Below the pieces are notes generated by a model that worked only from the letters and a program-made list of their open reading frames with translations, did no database searches and was not told the DNA's origin. Positions 39,901 through 47,821 of a stretch of 64,000 nucleotides of DNA are shown piece by piece. Numbering within the stretch: position 1 is the first letter of the stretch; each line of letters begins with the position of its first letter. Both the position numbers and the translations under genes were made by a program. The stretch is taken from the NCBI GenBank assembly GCA_002070955.1, contig MWEK01000006.1:102325-166324 (forward strand). Direction: 5' to 3'. This DNA is from Planctomycetes bacterium ADurb.Bin069. Lineage in GTDB: Bacteria > Planctomycetota > UBA8108 > UBA8890 > UBA8898.

Positions 39901-42252
39901 CGTTTCGATTCGGTTCGTGCGGGTGTCGCCGCGGGACTCGGCGCGGATCAAGAGACTCCGGGAACCGCTGTGCGCGTCCCAAGACACGGCTTCGCTGGCG
40001 GCATGCGTTCCCTCGATGATCCACCCCGCCGTGCCGCTTTCGAATCCCCCGTTGGCGACGTAGTTGGAGGTGCTCGTCGGAGCGGGCCGCAGCCTCACGT
40101 CGTCGAGCAGCACCTCGCCGGCGCTCGTGAGGTAGAGGTGCAGTTCGTTCTCCGAGCCGGCCGGAGGGCCCTGGTAAGAGACGTGATGCCACTGTGCTTT
40201 GGCAGTCTCGTCGCTGGCCGCCCAGGCCGTCGCGAAGGAATTGTCCTGGAAGGGATCGATCAACTCGAGGCTCGAGCCGCCCCCGTCGGCCCAACGCGGC
40301 CAGCGCCCGCCGTCGGAGTATTGGACCTCATTGACGGTGTTGCCTCGCGCGTCCTTAAGGCGGATCAGCTCGCCCTTGTTGCTCAGGACGCCCTCGTAGG
40401 GGCCGAGCGCGGAGGCGACCGCCGCACCGTAGACGGCGGCCAGCCGCGCCGGGTTCTTGGCGATGACCACATAGCCCAAGGGCGCGCAGAGAGTCCCCTC
40501 GGGGAAGGTGTACTGGATCCCCTGGGTAAAGCGATATCCGCTCAGATCGAGCGTGCGGGTTCCCCGGTTGTACAGCTCGATGTATTCCAGGTTGTCGCCC
40601 CACAGCCCGTTGTCATCCGTCGAATAGGGATCGTCCTCGTAAAACGGATGATACATAATTTCGTTGATCACGAGATCGGTCTCGACGACCGCCGTGTTTG
40701 CCGTCCCCTCGGTGGGCGGCATGGCGTAGGTCGCGGCGGCGCCGTCCGGCCAGCTTCCCAAGGCATCGCCCCAGCCGACGTCGGCCTCGAACGCCCGGGC
40801 CGCGATCACGCGCGAGCCGTCCGGGGCGGTGAGGAAGAGCTTGAAAGCGTTCTTGCCCGGGGCCGGCCCGAAGGTGAAGGGCAACTTCGCCTCGCGAAGG
40901 GCGAGAAAGGCGCCGGGGGCGAGCACGCTTACCGGCGGAAGGGCGCCCCCCTCGGGGCGCAGGTTCTGCGCATCGTTGCTGAGGAAGCAGCCGGAGATGT
41001 CGGCCGCGACCGAACCGCGGTTGTAGAGCTCCAAGAAATGCGCGCCGGGTCCGAGCCAGAAGCATTCGTTGAACACGACGCCGGCGGCGCCCGCGCCGCC
41101 CAGCGTAGTCTGCCCCACGAGCACGGGCCGCAGGGAGAAGTCGCTGCTGCTAAGGCTGGCGTTGTGGCCCTGGATGGCCAGAACGTTCACGCCCGCCCTG
41201 AGGCTGCTCCTGAAAGCCGAGATGTCGAAATCCTCGAATGCGACCGCCTCGTGGTCCGGCTGGGCCGTCGCGGTGTGGGGAGGCGGCGTACCCGCGATGT
41301 TGGCGCTCCGCGCCACTTCGTGTCCGTTTAGATAGGCGACGAACCCGTCGTCGTACCAGACCTGGAGGACCAGACGGTCGAAGGCCGAGGGGTCCGCCAG
41401 GGTGAAGGAATGCCGGATGGCGATGGACATGTAGCCGCCCCGCATGTCGGAGAGGACCGTCCGGTCGTCGCTGTCGGCGTAGCCGAACCCCGACTGGCCC
41501 TGCGACCAAGCGCTGTGGTCGAAGAACGTATTCGTCCAGCCGGCGGGAAAGGCGGCGGTGCCCTTGTAGTAGCGCCACAGGGCGCCGTCCGCGATCAGGG
41601 TCGTCGACGCGACCTCGTTCTCGAAGCCGTTGGGGGCGCCCGGAGTACCGCCGAGCATTGGGCTCGGCGCCCAGTTCGAGGGGTCGCTCATGGCGCGATA
41701 CGGGTTGATGAGGCTCAGCGAGTGTCCCGTGCCGTCGCAGGCGGCCGGCCAGGCGCCGCGGTCGTTGTACGTGAGGGAGATGATGCGCGGCGCCTCCAGA
41801 TTCGGCAGCGCCATGCCGTCGGCGTCGTAGGTTCCCGCGTCGTTGGACAGAATCAGCCGCTCCCCCGCGTTGTCGAGATTTCCTTCGTACTGGCCGAAGG
41901 GCGCGAATCCATAGCGCGCCTCGAAGGCGGCGGCATCCTTCGCGAGGACGAGATACCGGTTCTGCCCGATGCCGCCGATGATGCTGGGGTGATCGGCGCC
42001 GTCGGGAAAGACGAATCGGATGCCGTCGGTGAAGCGCCAGCCCCCCAGATCGAAGGGCTCGGCGAGTTCGTTATAGAGCTCGATGAACTCCAACTCCTCG
42101 CTCCCGCCCTCGGGGTTGTACATGATCTCGGAGATGACGATGGCGAAGGTCCAGGAGCAGGTTAGGCAGAGCGCGGCGAGAATCAGTGCGCCTTTTCGCG
42201 GCCGGAACCGCGCCGCGGACGCGATGGCCCTATGTTGTGAGGTCGGTGTCAT
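36919..42252 (-). CDS. Giant secreted CotH-kinase/lamin-tail/IPT/dockerin protein
   Basis: A 1777-residue exported protein with a signal peptide at about residues 20-37. Domains in order: lamin-tail-like (LTD) sandwich at about 38-160 (VISEIMYNPEGGSEELEFIE), a beta-sandwich domain at about 215-385, a second LTD at about 390-490, a third at about 525-650 (DLVINEIMYHP), a carbohydrate-binding-like domain at about 685-800, a CotH domain at about 960-1290 with GYRLKFNSE and IHWDSDLTFD, three IPT/TIG repeats at about 1430-1690 and a dockerin pair (GDANGDGTLNIADVL, ADVNDDGKLDVADPV). CotH proteins are atypical protein kinases that phosphorylate secreted partners, so this protein could modify neighbours; that is inference. 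It begins inside the stop of the preceding gene (ATGA overlap). Confidence 0.85.
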   Translation of the reverse strand: MTPTSQHRAIASAARFRPRKGALILAALCLTCSWTFAIVISEIMYNPEGGSEELEFIELYNELAEPFDLGGWRFTDGIRFVFPDGADHPSIIGGIGQNRYLVLAKDAAAFEARYGFAPFGQYEGNLDNAGERLILSNDAGTYDADGMALPNLEAPRIISLTYNDRGAWPAACDGTGHSLSLINPYRAMSDPSNWAPSPMLGGTPGAPNGFENEVASTTLIADGALWRYYKGTAAFPAGWTNTFFDHSAWSQGQSGFGYADSDDRTVLSDMRGGYMSIAIRHSFTLADPSAFDRLVLQVWYDDGFVAYLNGHEVARSANIAGTPPPHTATAQPDHEAVAFEDFDISAFRSSLRAGVNVLAIQGHNASLSSSDFSLRPVLVGQTTLGGAGAAGVVFNECFWLGPGAHFLELYNRGSVAADISGCFLSNDAQNLRPEGGALPPVSVLAPGAFLALREAKLPFTFGPAPGKNAFKLFLTAPDGSRVIAARAFEADVGWGDALGSWPDGAAATYAMPPTEGTANTAVVETDLVINEIMYHPFYEDDPYSTDDNGLWGDNLEYIELYNRGTRTLDLSGYRFTQGIQYTFPEGTLCAPLGYVVIAKNPARLAAVYGAAVASALGPYEGVLSNKGELIRLKDARGNTVNEVQYSDGGRWPRWADGGGSSLELIDPFQDNSFATAWAASDETAKAQWHHVSYQGPPAGSENELHLYLTSAGEVLLDDVRLRPAPTSTSNYVANGGFESGTAGWIIEGTHAASEAVSWDAHSGSRSLLIRAESRGDTRTNRIETQLNQPYPATCYIDYWAKWQRGTNRLLTRTHWHGAPFCAALPVPVATGTPGARNSVYQANQGPVIDSLDQDPKTPAGGQPVTVTCRAADADGVAGVTLYWRREEQSTWNAVPMADDGLSGDGRAGDGVWGGVIPAQADGSIVEFHVEALDSAANIGVFPPGSPAARATAMYRVGDASVNTKLLLYRANLRAADHAWLQARPRLSNELLPATFVFGNERVFYNVGLRYRGSPWIRPGTPGSGYRLKFNSEDRLFDREEEVNLDQNQQDSTKVKERTAFYLDRAMGAATAGVKIPFSEQHFVRFRYNGKDANNSIFLHVQKIDRDYLDFWWPGDDDGSLWKIDDYFEIDNDSSPNCRWRCNFVYRGADKESYRYIFNLRTRQKSDDWTQLIDFIDYLNNTDPAVIDATIDDVVDIREWSTIFAVRFFIGDWDTIGYLYGKNAFVYLPPRENRWKLIHWDSDLTFDTAQVGGPITPTDTFPVLRDLFARPPVRKLIMSDYAYLLAQPAKRSYIDPILDMWAATMAGEPGAGGVGPIKTFITSRTANIEGRLPAAVFAITTRGGADFATDEARVTLAGTAPVTADIFTVGGADLTWAVRWSAVTQWEIDLDLAPGANHLACAVYQRDGTLVGSDSITVTSNQVPPPYIDGIAPSQGPPAGGTEVAIVGGDFAPGAEVFFGRTQAPAVTFISSSELVATTPAGLGTVPVFVRNPNGAIGAFASFAYGETATQDVVVSSVNPAEGPASGGTTVVVRGSGFDAGARVFFGGRRAPSVTRVGDTELRAVAPPAWPLVATVGVMVRNSDGSEGYRPRAFTYIEDQSEPMIFGSITPASGSVRGGFQATIAGANLPPRPEDCAVLFGLIPAAVVSAGPQAVTVLVPEGRIGPVDVTVADSARGLRVTAPRAFEYLPSAGSFVRGDANGDGTLNIADVLHILDGLFGTGALDCLDAADVNDDGKLDVADPVYLLDFMFGRGPEPPAPFPDPGEDPTADSLGCART

Positions 42253-44240
42253 GAGCAGCTTTCCTGTGTGCAGGGCGGCAGGTCGTCCGGTGTCATATCC
42301 TGATTGCAGTAGATGGCTCCCGGCGCCGGCAGGGGCAGGCGGCTGCCGAAGAGGTAGTCGAGGATCGTGATCGGATCGGCGAGGTTGAGCCGGCCGTCGT
42401 CATTGGCATCGGCCGCGTCGGGGCAGGAGAGGGCGGCTTCGCCGAAGAGCGCCCCGAGGAGGTGCACGGCATCGCCGATATCCACCCGGCCGTCGTCGTT
42501 GGCATCGCCGCGCCGGAAGAGCCCCGGCGTCGGATCGGTCACCGTGAGGGCGATCTCCTCGGCGGCCTGCCGGGCGCCGTCAAAGACCGTGAGCCTGAAG
42601 ACGTAGGTCCCGGGCGCGGTGAATGTCGCCCTGACCTGCTCGGTGTTGGCCGCCGGCGGCTCGAGCGCCGCGGCCGCCGGCCCGCTCTTCTGCTCCCACT
42701 TGAAGCGGAGCGCGTCCGGGACTCCGTCGTCCCAGCTCAAGCTTCCGTCCAGCACGATCTGGCAGGCGCCGCCGAAAAGATACAGCGTCGTCGCCGCGGG
42801 TATGGTGGTGATGCGGGCCAGCGGCGGCGTGTTGCCGTCGTCGCCCGGGCCGACTCCGCGGGGTATGTACGCCGCGTCGGCGACCAGGAGGAGCTTGTCG
42901 AAGGCCAGGTCGACCTCTCGCACGGAGATCCGGACGGTGTGCGCGCCGCTCAGAAGCGGAAGCGCCTCGGGCCGTCCGTCGGTTCGGGTCAGACGCGACC
43001 ACACGTAGGCGGGCGGCGCGACGGCGGCCAGCGCGAATACCCGCGGCTCTCCCCCGTCGATCTCGATCCACACACTGTCGGAGTCCGGGCTCGTCGCCTT
43101 GGCGCGCAGCCACACATGGTAATCCGCCGTGGCGGGCACCGATATCTCGTAGGAGGCGCTGCCGTCCTCGGGTTTGGGGCTGCGCAGGTGGCTTCTCGCC
43201 GCGGGAGGGACCTGCACCGCCGCGGCGCCCGACGCGTCAGGGTCGGCGAAGACGACCATGTCGGGAAGGATCGCGCCCCCCTCGGCCTCGACGCTTGCCA
43301 GGGGCGGGAGCGCCAGCACTCGAAGATCCCACGCCAGATCGTTGCGGCCGGCCGAGTTCTCGGCGCGGACGACCACGGTGTACACCTGATCGAGGTTCGA
43401 GATGCCGGGCGTCCAGTAAACGGCGAGCCCGCCGGGATCGAAGACCATGCCTGGAGGCCCTTGGAGCAGGCGCGCGGTTCCCGCGTCCGGATAGCCGGGC
43501 GTCATGTCGATCGGCGCCGAGTACTCCCTGCCCACGACGGCGAAGCCGTCGCCGGGGCCCGCGAGACTGGGAGGCTCCGGCTCCGGGATCGTGACCAGGA
43601 AATCGTCGTAGCGCATCTCGACGCGCGTCGCGTCGCTCCAGGTCTTGGCGAAGAGACCGATGTATTTCACCGCGCCGATCCAACTATAGGATGACGTAGT
43701 AACGGTCCAATCGGCGCTCCCCGCCAGCCGGTAGCTGAAGGTGTACAGCGAGCCGGTCTTCTCGATGCGGAGATCCGCGGTGACGGGAGGGCCGGGGACG
43801 CCGAACCCGATCTTGGGTCCGACGCATTGCTCGAACTTCATGACGTTTCCGCTGTAGAACCCGTACATGAAGAAATTGGACGGGTCGTTGTCGGTGAACT
43901 CGACGAACAGCCCCGCGTGGTAGCTGGTCGTCGAGCTCACGAAGGTGGTCTTGGCCTGGAAGGCGAAATCGCCCGCCGGCGCCTCGATTCTGAGGCGCGG
44001 GCAGCGGTCAAAGCCGCACCAGGTGTCGAAGTTCGGGGAACCCGCCGGGAGCGTCAGGGACCACTCGCCGCCCGCGGTGGCTTGTTGGGCCCGGCTCAGG
44101 GGCGCGTGATAGAGCATGCGGCCCGCGGCCACCGGGTCGGTGGAGAAGTCCTCGTAGAAGAAGGTCGCCGCCGGCAGCGCGGAACTTGCCAAGAGCAGCG
44201 CCACGAGGCGATGGATGATTGGTTTTCGAATAGCGCTCAT
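42249..44240 (-). CDS. Secreted concanavalin-like/PKD/dockerin protein
   Basis: A 663-residue exported protein, first gene of a two-gene unit with the CotH protein (4-base ATGA overlap). A signal peptide covers residues 1-25. Residues about 27-215 are one concanavalin/DUF1349-like sandwich, the same domain used three times in each tandem paralogue (FDTWCGFDRCPRL and YIGLFAKTWSD). An Ig-like domain (about 220-315), a CBM6-like sandwich (about 320-465, with a DYHVWLRAKATSPDSDSVW segment) and a PKD domain (about 480-580) follow. The dockerin loops are GDANDDGRVDIGDAV and ADANDDGRLNLADPI, and the protein ends CTQESCS. A TACAAT -10-like box lies at 44272-44277 on the minus strand, but the -35 is weak. 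Confidence 0.8.
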   Translation of the reverse strand: MSAIRKPIIHRLVALLLASSALPAATFFYEDFSTDPVAAGRMLYHAPLSRAQQATAGGEWSLTLPAGSPNFDTWCGFDRCPRLRIEAPAGDFAFQAKTTFVSSTTSYHAGLFVEFTDNDPSNFFMYGFYSGNVMKFEQCVGPKIGFGVPGPPVTADLRIEKTGSLYTFSYRLAGSADWTVTTSSYSWIGAVKYIGLFAKTWSDATRVEMRYDDFLVTIPEPEPPSLAGPGDGFAVVGREYSAPIDMTPGYPDAGTARLLQGPPGMVFDPGGLAVYWTPGISNLDQVYTVVVRAENSAGRNDLAWDLRVLALPPLASVEAEGGAILPDMVVFADPDASGAAAVQVPPAARSHLRSPKPEDGSASYEISVPATADYHVWLRAKATSPDSDSVWIEIDGGEPRVFALAAVAPPAYVWSRLTRTDGRPEALPLLSGAHTVRISVREVDLAFDKLLLVADAAYIPRGVGPGDDGNTPPLARITTIPAATTLYLFGGACQIVLDGSLSWDDGVPDALRFKWEQKSGPAAAALEPPAANTEQVRATFTAPGTYVFRLTVFDGARQAAEEIALTVTDPTPGLFRRGDANDDGRVDIGDAVHLLGALFGEAALSCPDAADANDDGRLNLADPITILDYLFGSRLPLPAPGAIYCNQDMTPDDLPPCTQESCS

Positions 44241-44329
44241 GGAATCGCCGTGCCTCAGACCAGTTTCCTCTATTGTACGGGTTGACGGGGCGCGATGACA
44301 CCTCGGCGCGCCTTACGGCGGCCGCGCGC

Positions 44330-44358
44330 TTCTCGTGGATTACTCCAGCGTATATAAT
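44330..44358 (+). promoter_or_regulatory. Promoter of the double cohesin-like/dockerin gene
   Basis: A consensus TATAAT at 44353-44358 with TTCTCG at 44330-44335 (17-base spacer). The ATG at 44385 is 26 bases downstream, behind GGAG. It is back to back with the start of the preceding minus-strand gene. Confidence 0.55.
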
Positions 44359-44384
44359 TGGCTTCGGGAATAAAGCGTGGAGCC

Positions 44385-45665
44385 ATGCGGATGCGAGCTT
44401 GCACTTTTTTCATCGCCGGGCTTGTGTGCGCCGCCGTTCCCGGCGCCGGAGCGGACGCTAGCTACAGGATCCGCCCGGGCTCGGTCGAGGGCCTCAACGG
44501 CGCCGCGGCGACGCTCTCGGTGCGCCTCGACCTGAATGTCGACGGCCGGGGCGAACCTGTCGGCGGTTGGTCCTTCGGCATCTGCCACGACGCGGGCAGC
44601 GCCGCCGTGCTGTCCGCGGAAGCCGGCGAGGCGATTCCGTTCCTGCGCTCCGGCGCCGGCGCCGACTTCCTCAGGATCGAGGTTTTTCCGGGCGGCGTCG
44701 CCGAGGCGGTGATCGTCGATCTCGCGCAGGCGCAAACGGCGCCCGTGCGCAACGATTTGGAGGTGCTGCGGATTCGCTACCTCTTCCAGAGCCGCGATTG
44801 CCCCGCCAACCGAAGCATCGTTGTCTGCGATACCCTGGGAGACCCGCCGCTCGACGTCGCCTGCGTGGTGGGCCGCGTGGCGATCGAGCCGCAGCGGGAA
44901 AACGGCTCCATGCACATCGGCTGCGCGCCCTTCGTGGCGCTGAAAACCGCGGCGGGCGTGCAGACGCCGGCGGGCCGGGACGTGCGCGTCCCCGTGCTTC
45001 TCTCCAACGAGCGGCCCGTGAGCGGCGCCTCGTTTGCGCTGGCCGTCCGCGAGGGGCTGCTTGTCCCGACGGGCGTCGATCTGGCGGGCGCGAGCGCCGG
45101 CGCCCTGCGGGGCGGCGCCGGCCCCGAGTACCTCAAGATCCACCTGGGCGAGACCGGCCGCTGCATCGGCATCGCCCTGATCGGATCCCTGTCCCTCGAC
45201 GACGCGGCAATTCCCATGGGCTGGGAGGCGCCTTTCCTGCGCGTCGGGTTCAACGCTCCCTTCGGGGAAGGCACGGAGTCCCTGGAGTTCACGGATGCGT
45301 GCGGAAGCTTCGCCGCGCCCCGCACCATCGTGATCGCGGGCCTTTCGCTCCGGCCCGAAACGATGGGATCGTCGGTGGTGGTGACGGAAGGCTCGGCCGG
45401 CGGCTTTATCCGCGGCGATGTCAACTTCGACAGGATGGTGAACATCGCCGATGCGGTGGCGGTCTTGGCCTTCCTCTTCGCCGGAAGGCCGCACGACTGC
45501 CACGACGCCATCGATGCCAACGACGACGGGAAGCTCGACATCGCCGATGCGATCTATCTGCTCGCCTTCCTGTTCGGCGGCGGTCCCAAGCCGCGCCCGC
45601 CCTTCGACGCCCCCGGCCTCGATCCTACGCCGGACGCCATCGGCTGCGCCCGGTTCCCCTTCTGA
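44385..45665 (+). CDS. Secreted double cohesin-like protein with dockerin
   Basis: A 426-residue exported protein; the signal peptide is residues 1-22 (TFFIAGLVCAAVPGAGA). Two beta-sandwich units follow, at about 25-180 and 185-340, with the alternating strand and helix-free pattern of cohesins (for example RVPVLLSNERPVSGASFALA then a late FLRVGFNAPFGEG). Residues about 350-410 hold two dockerin loops, GDVNFDRMVNIADAV and IDANDDGKLDIADAI, and the tail ends with PGLDPTPDAIGC before a short ARFPF. The first loop has a phenylalanine and an arginine where the others have Asp/Gly, so it may bind calcium poorly. With cohesin-like and dockerin modules in one chain it is a candidate scaffold for the dockerin proteins next door. 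The start at 44385 is preferred to 44391. Confidence 0.75.
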   Translation: MRMRACTFFIAGLVCAAVPGAGADASYRIRPGSVEGLNGAAATLSVRLDLNVDGRGEPVGGWSFGICHDAGSAAVLSAEAGEAIPFLRSGAGADFLRIEVFPGGVAEAVIVDLAQAQTAPVRNDLEVLRIRYLFQSRDCPANRSIVVCDTLGDPPLDVACVVGRVAIEPQRENGSMHIGCAPFVALKTAAGVQTPAGRDVRVPVLLSNERPVSGASFALAVREGLLVPTGVDLAGASAGALRGGAGPEYLKIHLGETGRCIGIALIGSLSLDDAAIPMGWEAPFLRVGFNAPFGEGTESLEFTDACGSFAAPRTIVIAGLSLRPETMGSSVVVTEGSAGGFIRGDVNFDRMVNIADAVAVLAFLFAGRPHDCHDAIDANDDGKLDIADAIYLLAFLFGGGPKPRPPFDAPGLDPTPDAIGCARFPF

Positions 45666-45741
45666 GGCGGGCGCGCGGCCGGCGGCATCCGCAAGACGGC
45701 CCGGCCGCGCGGCGCGCCCGCGAGAAAGGCGCGCGGAAGCC

Positions 45742-46425
45742 TCAGCGCGACCGCTTGACCCCCCTGCGCGGGCACAGGCCGGCCAGCGGGCAGATCGAGC
45801 AGCGCGGCGAAAGCGGCGTGCAGCAGTTCTGGCCGAAGGCGACCAGGAGATCGTTGTACTCGATCCAGTGCCGCGGCGGGAGGCGCTTGCGGAGCGCCGT
45901 TTCGGAGTGGGCGGGGGTCCGCGTCCGGATGTAGCCCCACCGGTTGGAGATGCGGTGCACGTGCGTATCGACGCAGATTCCGGGCAGCCCGAATCCGCGC
46001 GTCAGGACCAGGTTGGCCGTCTTGCGGCCGACGCCGGGGAGTTCGAGCAGCGCGTCGAGGTCGGACGGAACCTCGCCGCCGAAGCGGTCGACGAGAATCC
46101 GGCACGTCGCGAGGATATGGGCCGCCTTCGTGCGGTAGAAGCCGACGGGGAAGATCGCCCGCGCGACGGCGCCGGCGTCCAGGGCCTGCATGGCGCGGGG
46201 TGTCGCGGCCAGGGCGAAGAGCCGGTCCGATGCCGCGGCGGTCGTCGCGTCCTTCGTGCGCAGAGACAGCATGGTCGAGATCAGAACCGCGAAGGGATCA
46301 CGGAGCGCCGCGCTCAGCTCGGTGACCATGGGAAGCTTCCACGCCCGCGCGGCGCGCCGCAGGATCGCCAGGGCCTTCGAGATCGGGAAGGAGGATCGCG
46401 AAAGGGGGCTGGGGCGCGGCGGCAT
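45742..46425 (-). CDS. nth: Endonuclease III (DNA glycosylase/AP lyase)
   Basis: A 227-residue base-excision repair enzyme that removes oxidised pyrimidines and cleaves at the abasic site. The helix-hairpin-helix LPGVGRKTANLVL contains the catalytic lysine, and the aspartate in CVDTHVHRISNR is in place. A 4Fe-4S cluster site, C-x6-C-x2-C-x5-C, closes the protein (CTPLSPRCSICPLAGLC). The first 20 residues are a proline/serine-rich extension; a shorter start could be used. Full length for the family (about 210). It is convergent with the double cohesin-like gene and follows a strong hairpin that ends the next minus-strand gene. Confidence 0.92.
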   Translation of the reverse strand: MPPRPSPLSRSSFPISKALAILRRAARAWKLPMVTELSAALRDPFAVLISTMLSLRTKDATTAAASDRLFALAATPRAMQALDAGAVARAIFPVGFYRTKAAHILATCRILVDRFGGEVPSDLDALLELPGVGRKTANLVLTRGFGLPGICVDTHVHRISNRWGYIRTRTPAHSETALRKRLPPRHWIEYNDLLVAFGQNCCTPLSPRCSICPLAGLCPRRGVKRSR

Positions 46426-46431
46426 GATCGG

Positions 46432-46476
46432 GCTCCGGGGTCCGCGGGCGTATTCTACGCCCGCGGACCCCGGAGC
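46432..46476 (-). terminator. Perfect 20-base-pair hairpin between DUF481-like gene and nth
   Basis: Arms 46432-46451 and 46457-46476 are exact reverse complements around the loop ATTCT (on +). It lies 47 bases after the stop of the DUF481-like gene and just before the nth start, on the minus strand. No T-tract; the very stable stem suggests a terminator or mRNA-protecting element. Confidence 0.55.
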
Positions 46477-46522
46477 GGAAGAGCGCGGCGGAGAGGCGTC
46501 GGCGCCGCCGTCTCCCCCGGGC

Positions 46523-47608
46523 TCAAGCCTCGAAGCTGTAGCCCAGCGTCAGCAGATAGAGCGTGTCGGCGCGCTTCCGGCCCTCGGACGGCGTGCTGTC
46601 GTAGCGGTAGTTGACCTGCACGCCGGCGTTGAAGTTGCCGGTGAGGTTGAAGCGCAGTCCCGTCGCGCTCGTGATGTAGAAATCCTTCAGATCCTCGAGG
46701 CTCGGATAACCCTCGTGGAAGTGGAAGAAGGTCATGCGGTCGGCCCAGAACGGCCAGTCGATCTTGAGCGACCAGCGGCCGGAGACGTAGGAGTCGTCCT
46801 CCGTGTGCCGGAAGTCCTCGTTGAAGTACGACACGCCCGCCTCGCCGAAAATCTCCAGCTTGCTGAACCACTCGTCCTCGAAATCGCCGCGGTCGACGAT
46901 CTGGCAGCCGGGGCCGGCGCTCAGGGCGGTGCGCAGCTTCAGGTCTTGGAAGTAGTCGCCTTCGAAGAAGGCGCTCGCGAAAGCGTAGAAACGCGGCGTG
47001 AAGAAGTAGTCGTACTTGATCCTCGCGTTGGAATTGCGCACGCGCAGGCTGTCCTCGTCCTTGGCGTAGTTGGTCGCCGCCGACACCGTCAAGCGCTGCT
47101 GCGCGCTGCGGGCCTCGAAGGCCACCATACCGCTGGCCGATTTCGTGCGGGTGTTGCCGTCGCTCACGCTGGCCGCGAGGTTGGCGCTGCCCTTATACGT
47201 GATCGGCTTGAAGGGCGGCGGGTTGATCGCCGTGATGTCCTGGAGCTTCACGCTCGCGGGCCCTCCCAGCGACGGCGAGGTGATTTCGATGGTGCCGCTC
47301 TCGACGGGCGCGGCGGTGCCCGCGAGCCCCGCCTCCTTCTCGAATTTGAAGTCGAGCGGACGCGCCGTCTTCAAGCCGGCCACATCGGCCCACTTGATCG
47401 TGACGGCGCCGCCGAACTCGGTGAGGACCGTGAGTTTTCCGCCGGTCATGGTCTGGATTTGCCCCTTGATGAGGCTGCCGTCCTTGAGAACGATCTCATC
47501 GGGCGGGGGCGGCGGGGGCTTTTCCGCGCCGGCGGGCGCGGCTTCGGCGGCCACTACGGCGCCGGCGGCCAAACCCATCCAGAGGCACAAGGCTCGCATG
47601 ATTCCCAT
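46523..47608 (-). CDS. DUF481-like outer-membrane protein with N-terminal Sm-like region
   Basis: A 361-residue exported protein. The start at 47608 has AGGAAGGAG at a good distance; an ATG two codons earlier is too close to it. The signal peptide is about residues 1-22. Residues about 35-135 resemble small-barrel domains that often precede DUF481 (DEIVLKDGSLIKGQIQTM, VTIKWADVAGLKT). Residues about 145-361 resemble the DUF481/YdiY barrel: repeated strands with SVSDGNTRTKSASGMV, FFTPRFYAFASAFFEGDYF, and a final LYLLTLGYSFEA with aromatic ends. DUF481 proteins are outer-membrane barrels linked to salt or envelope stress; no ligand is known. Confidence 0.75.
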   Translation of the reverse strand: MGIMRALCLWMGLAAGAVVAAEAAPAGAEKPPPPPPDEIVLKDGSLIKGQIQTMTGGKLTVLTEFGGAVTIKWADVAGLKTARPLDFKFEKEAGLAGTAAPVESGTIEITSPSLGGPASVKLQDITAINPPPFKPITYKGSANLAASVSDGNTRTKSASGMVAFEARSAQQRLTVSAATNYAKDEDSLRVRNSNARIKYDYFFTPRFYAFASAFFEGDYFQDLKLRTALSAGPGCQIVDRGDFEDEWFSKLEIFGEAGVSYFNEDFRHTEDDSYVSGRWSLKIDWPFWADRMTFFHFHEGYPSLEDLKDFYITSATGLRFNLTGNFNAGVQVNYRYDSTPSEGRKRADTLYLLTLGYSFEA

Positions 47609-47821
47609 AGTCATTCTCCTTCCTGTCAAAAAGTATCTCGATGAATTATCGGCAGAAGGACGCCAACGGTTGACGGGAATTGGCGCCAATCCTCGTTTTT
47701 CGGACGCGCCTAATCTACACTTTCGGCCGCGGCGTGTAAAGAGGGAGGCGCCGGCAGCGGCGGCGGGTCGCTGAGTTTTGTGTAATGGGGCGGGCGTTCT
47801 TACGCTTGGCGGAGGGCCGGG

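Noticed and set aside
26546..45665. A classical cellulosome
   Set aside because: No cellulase or hemicellulase is attached to the dockerins and no multi-cohesin scaffoldin with an S-layer anchor is seen. The parts resemble planctomycete-type dockerin proteins instead.
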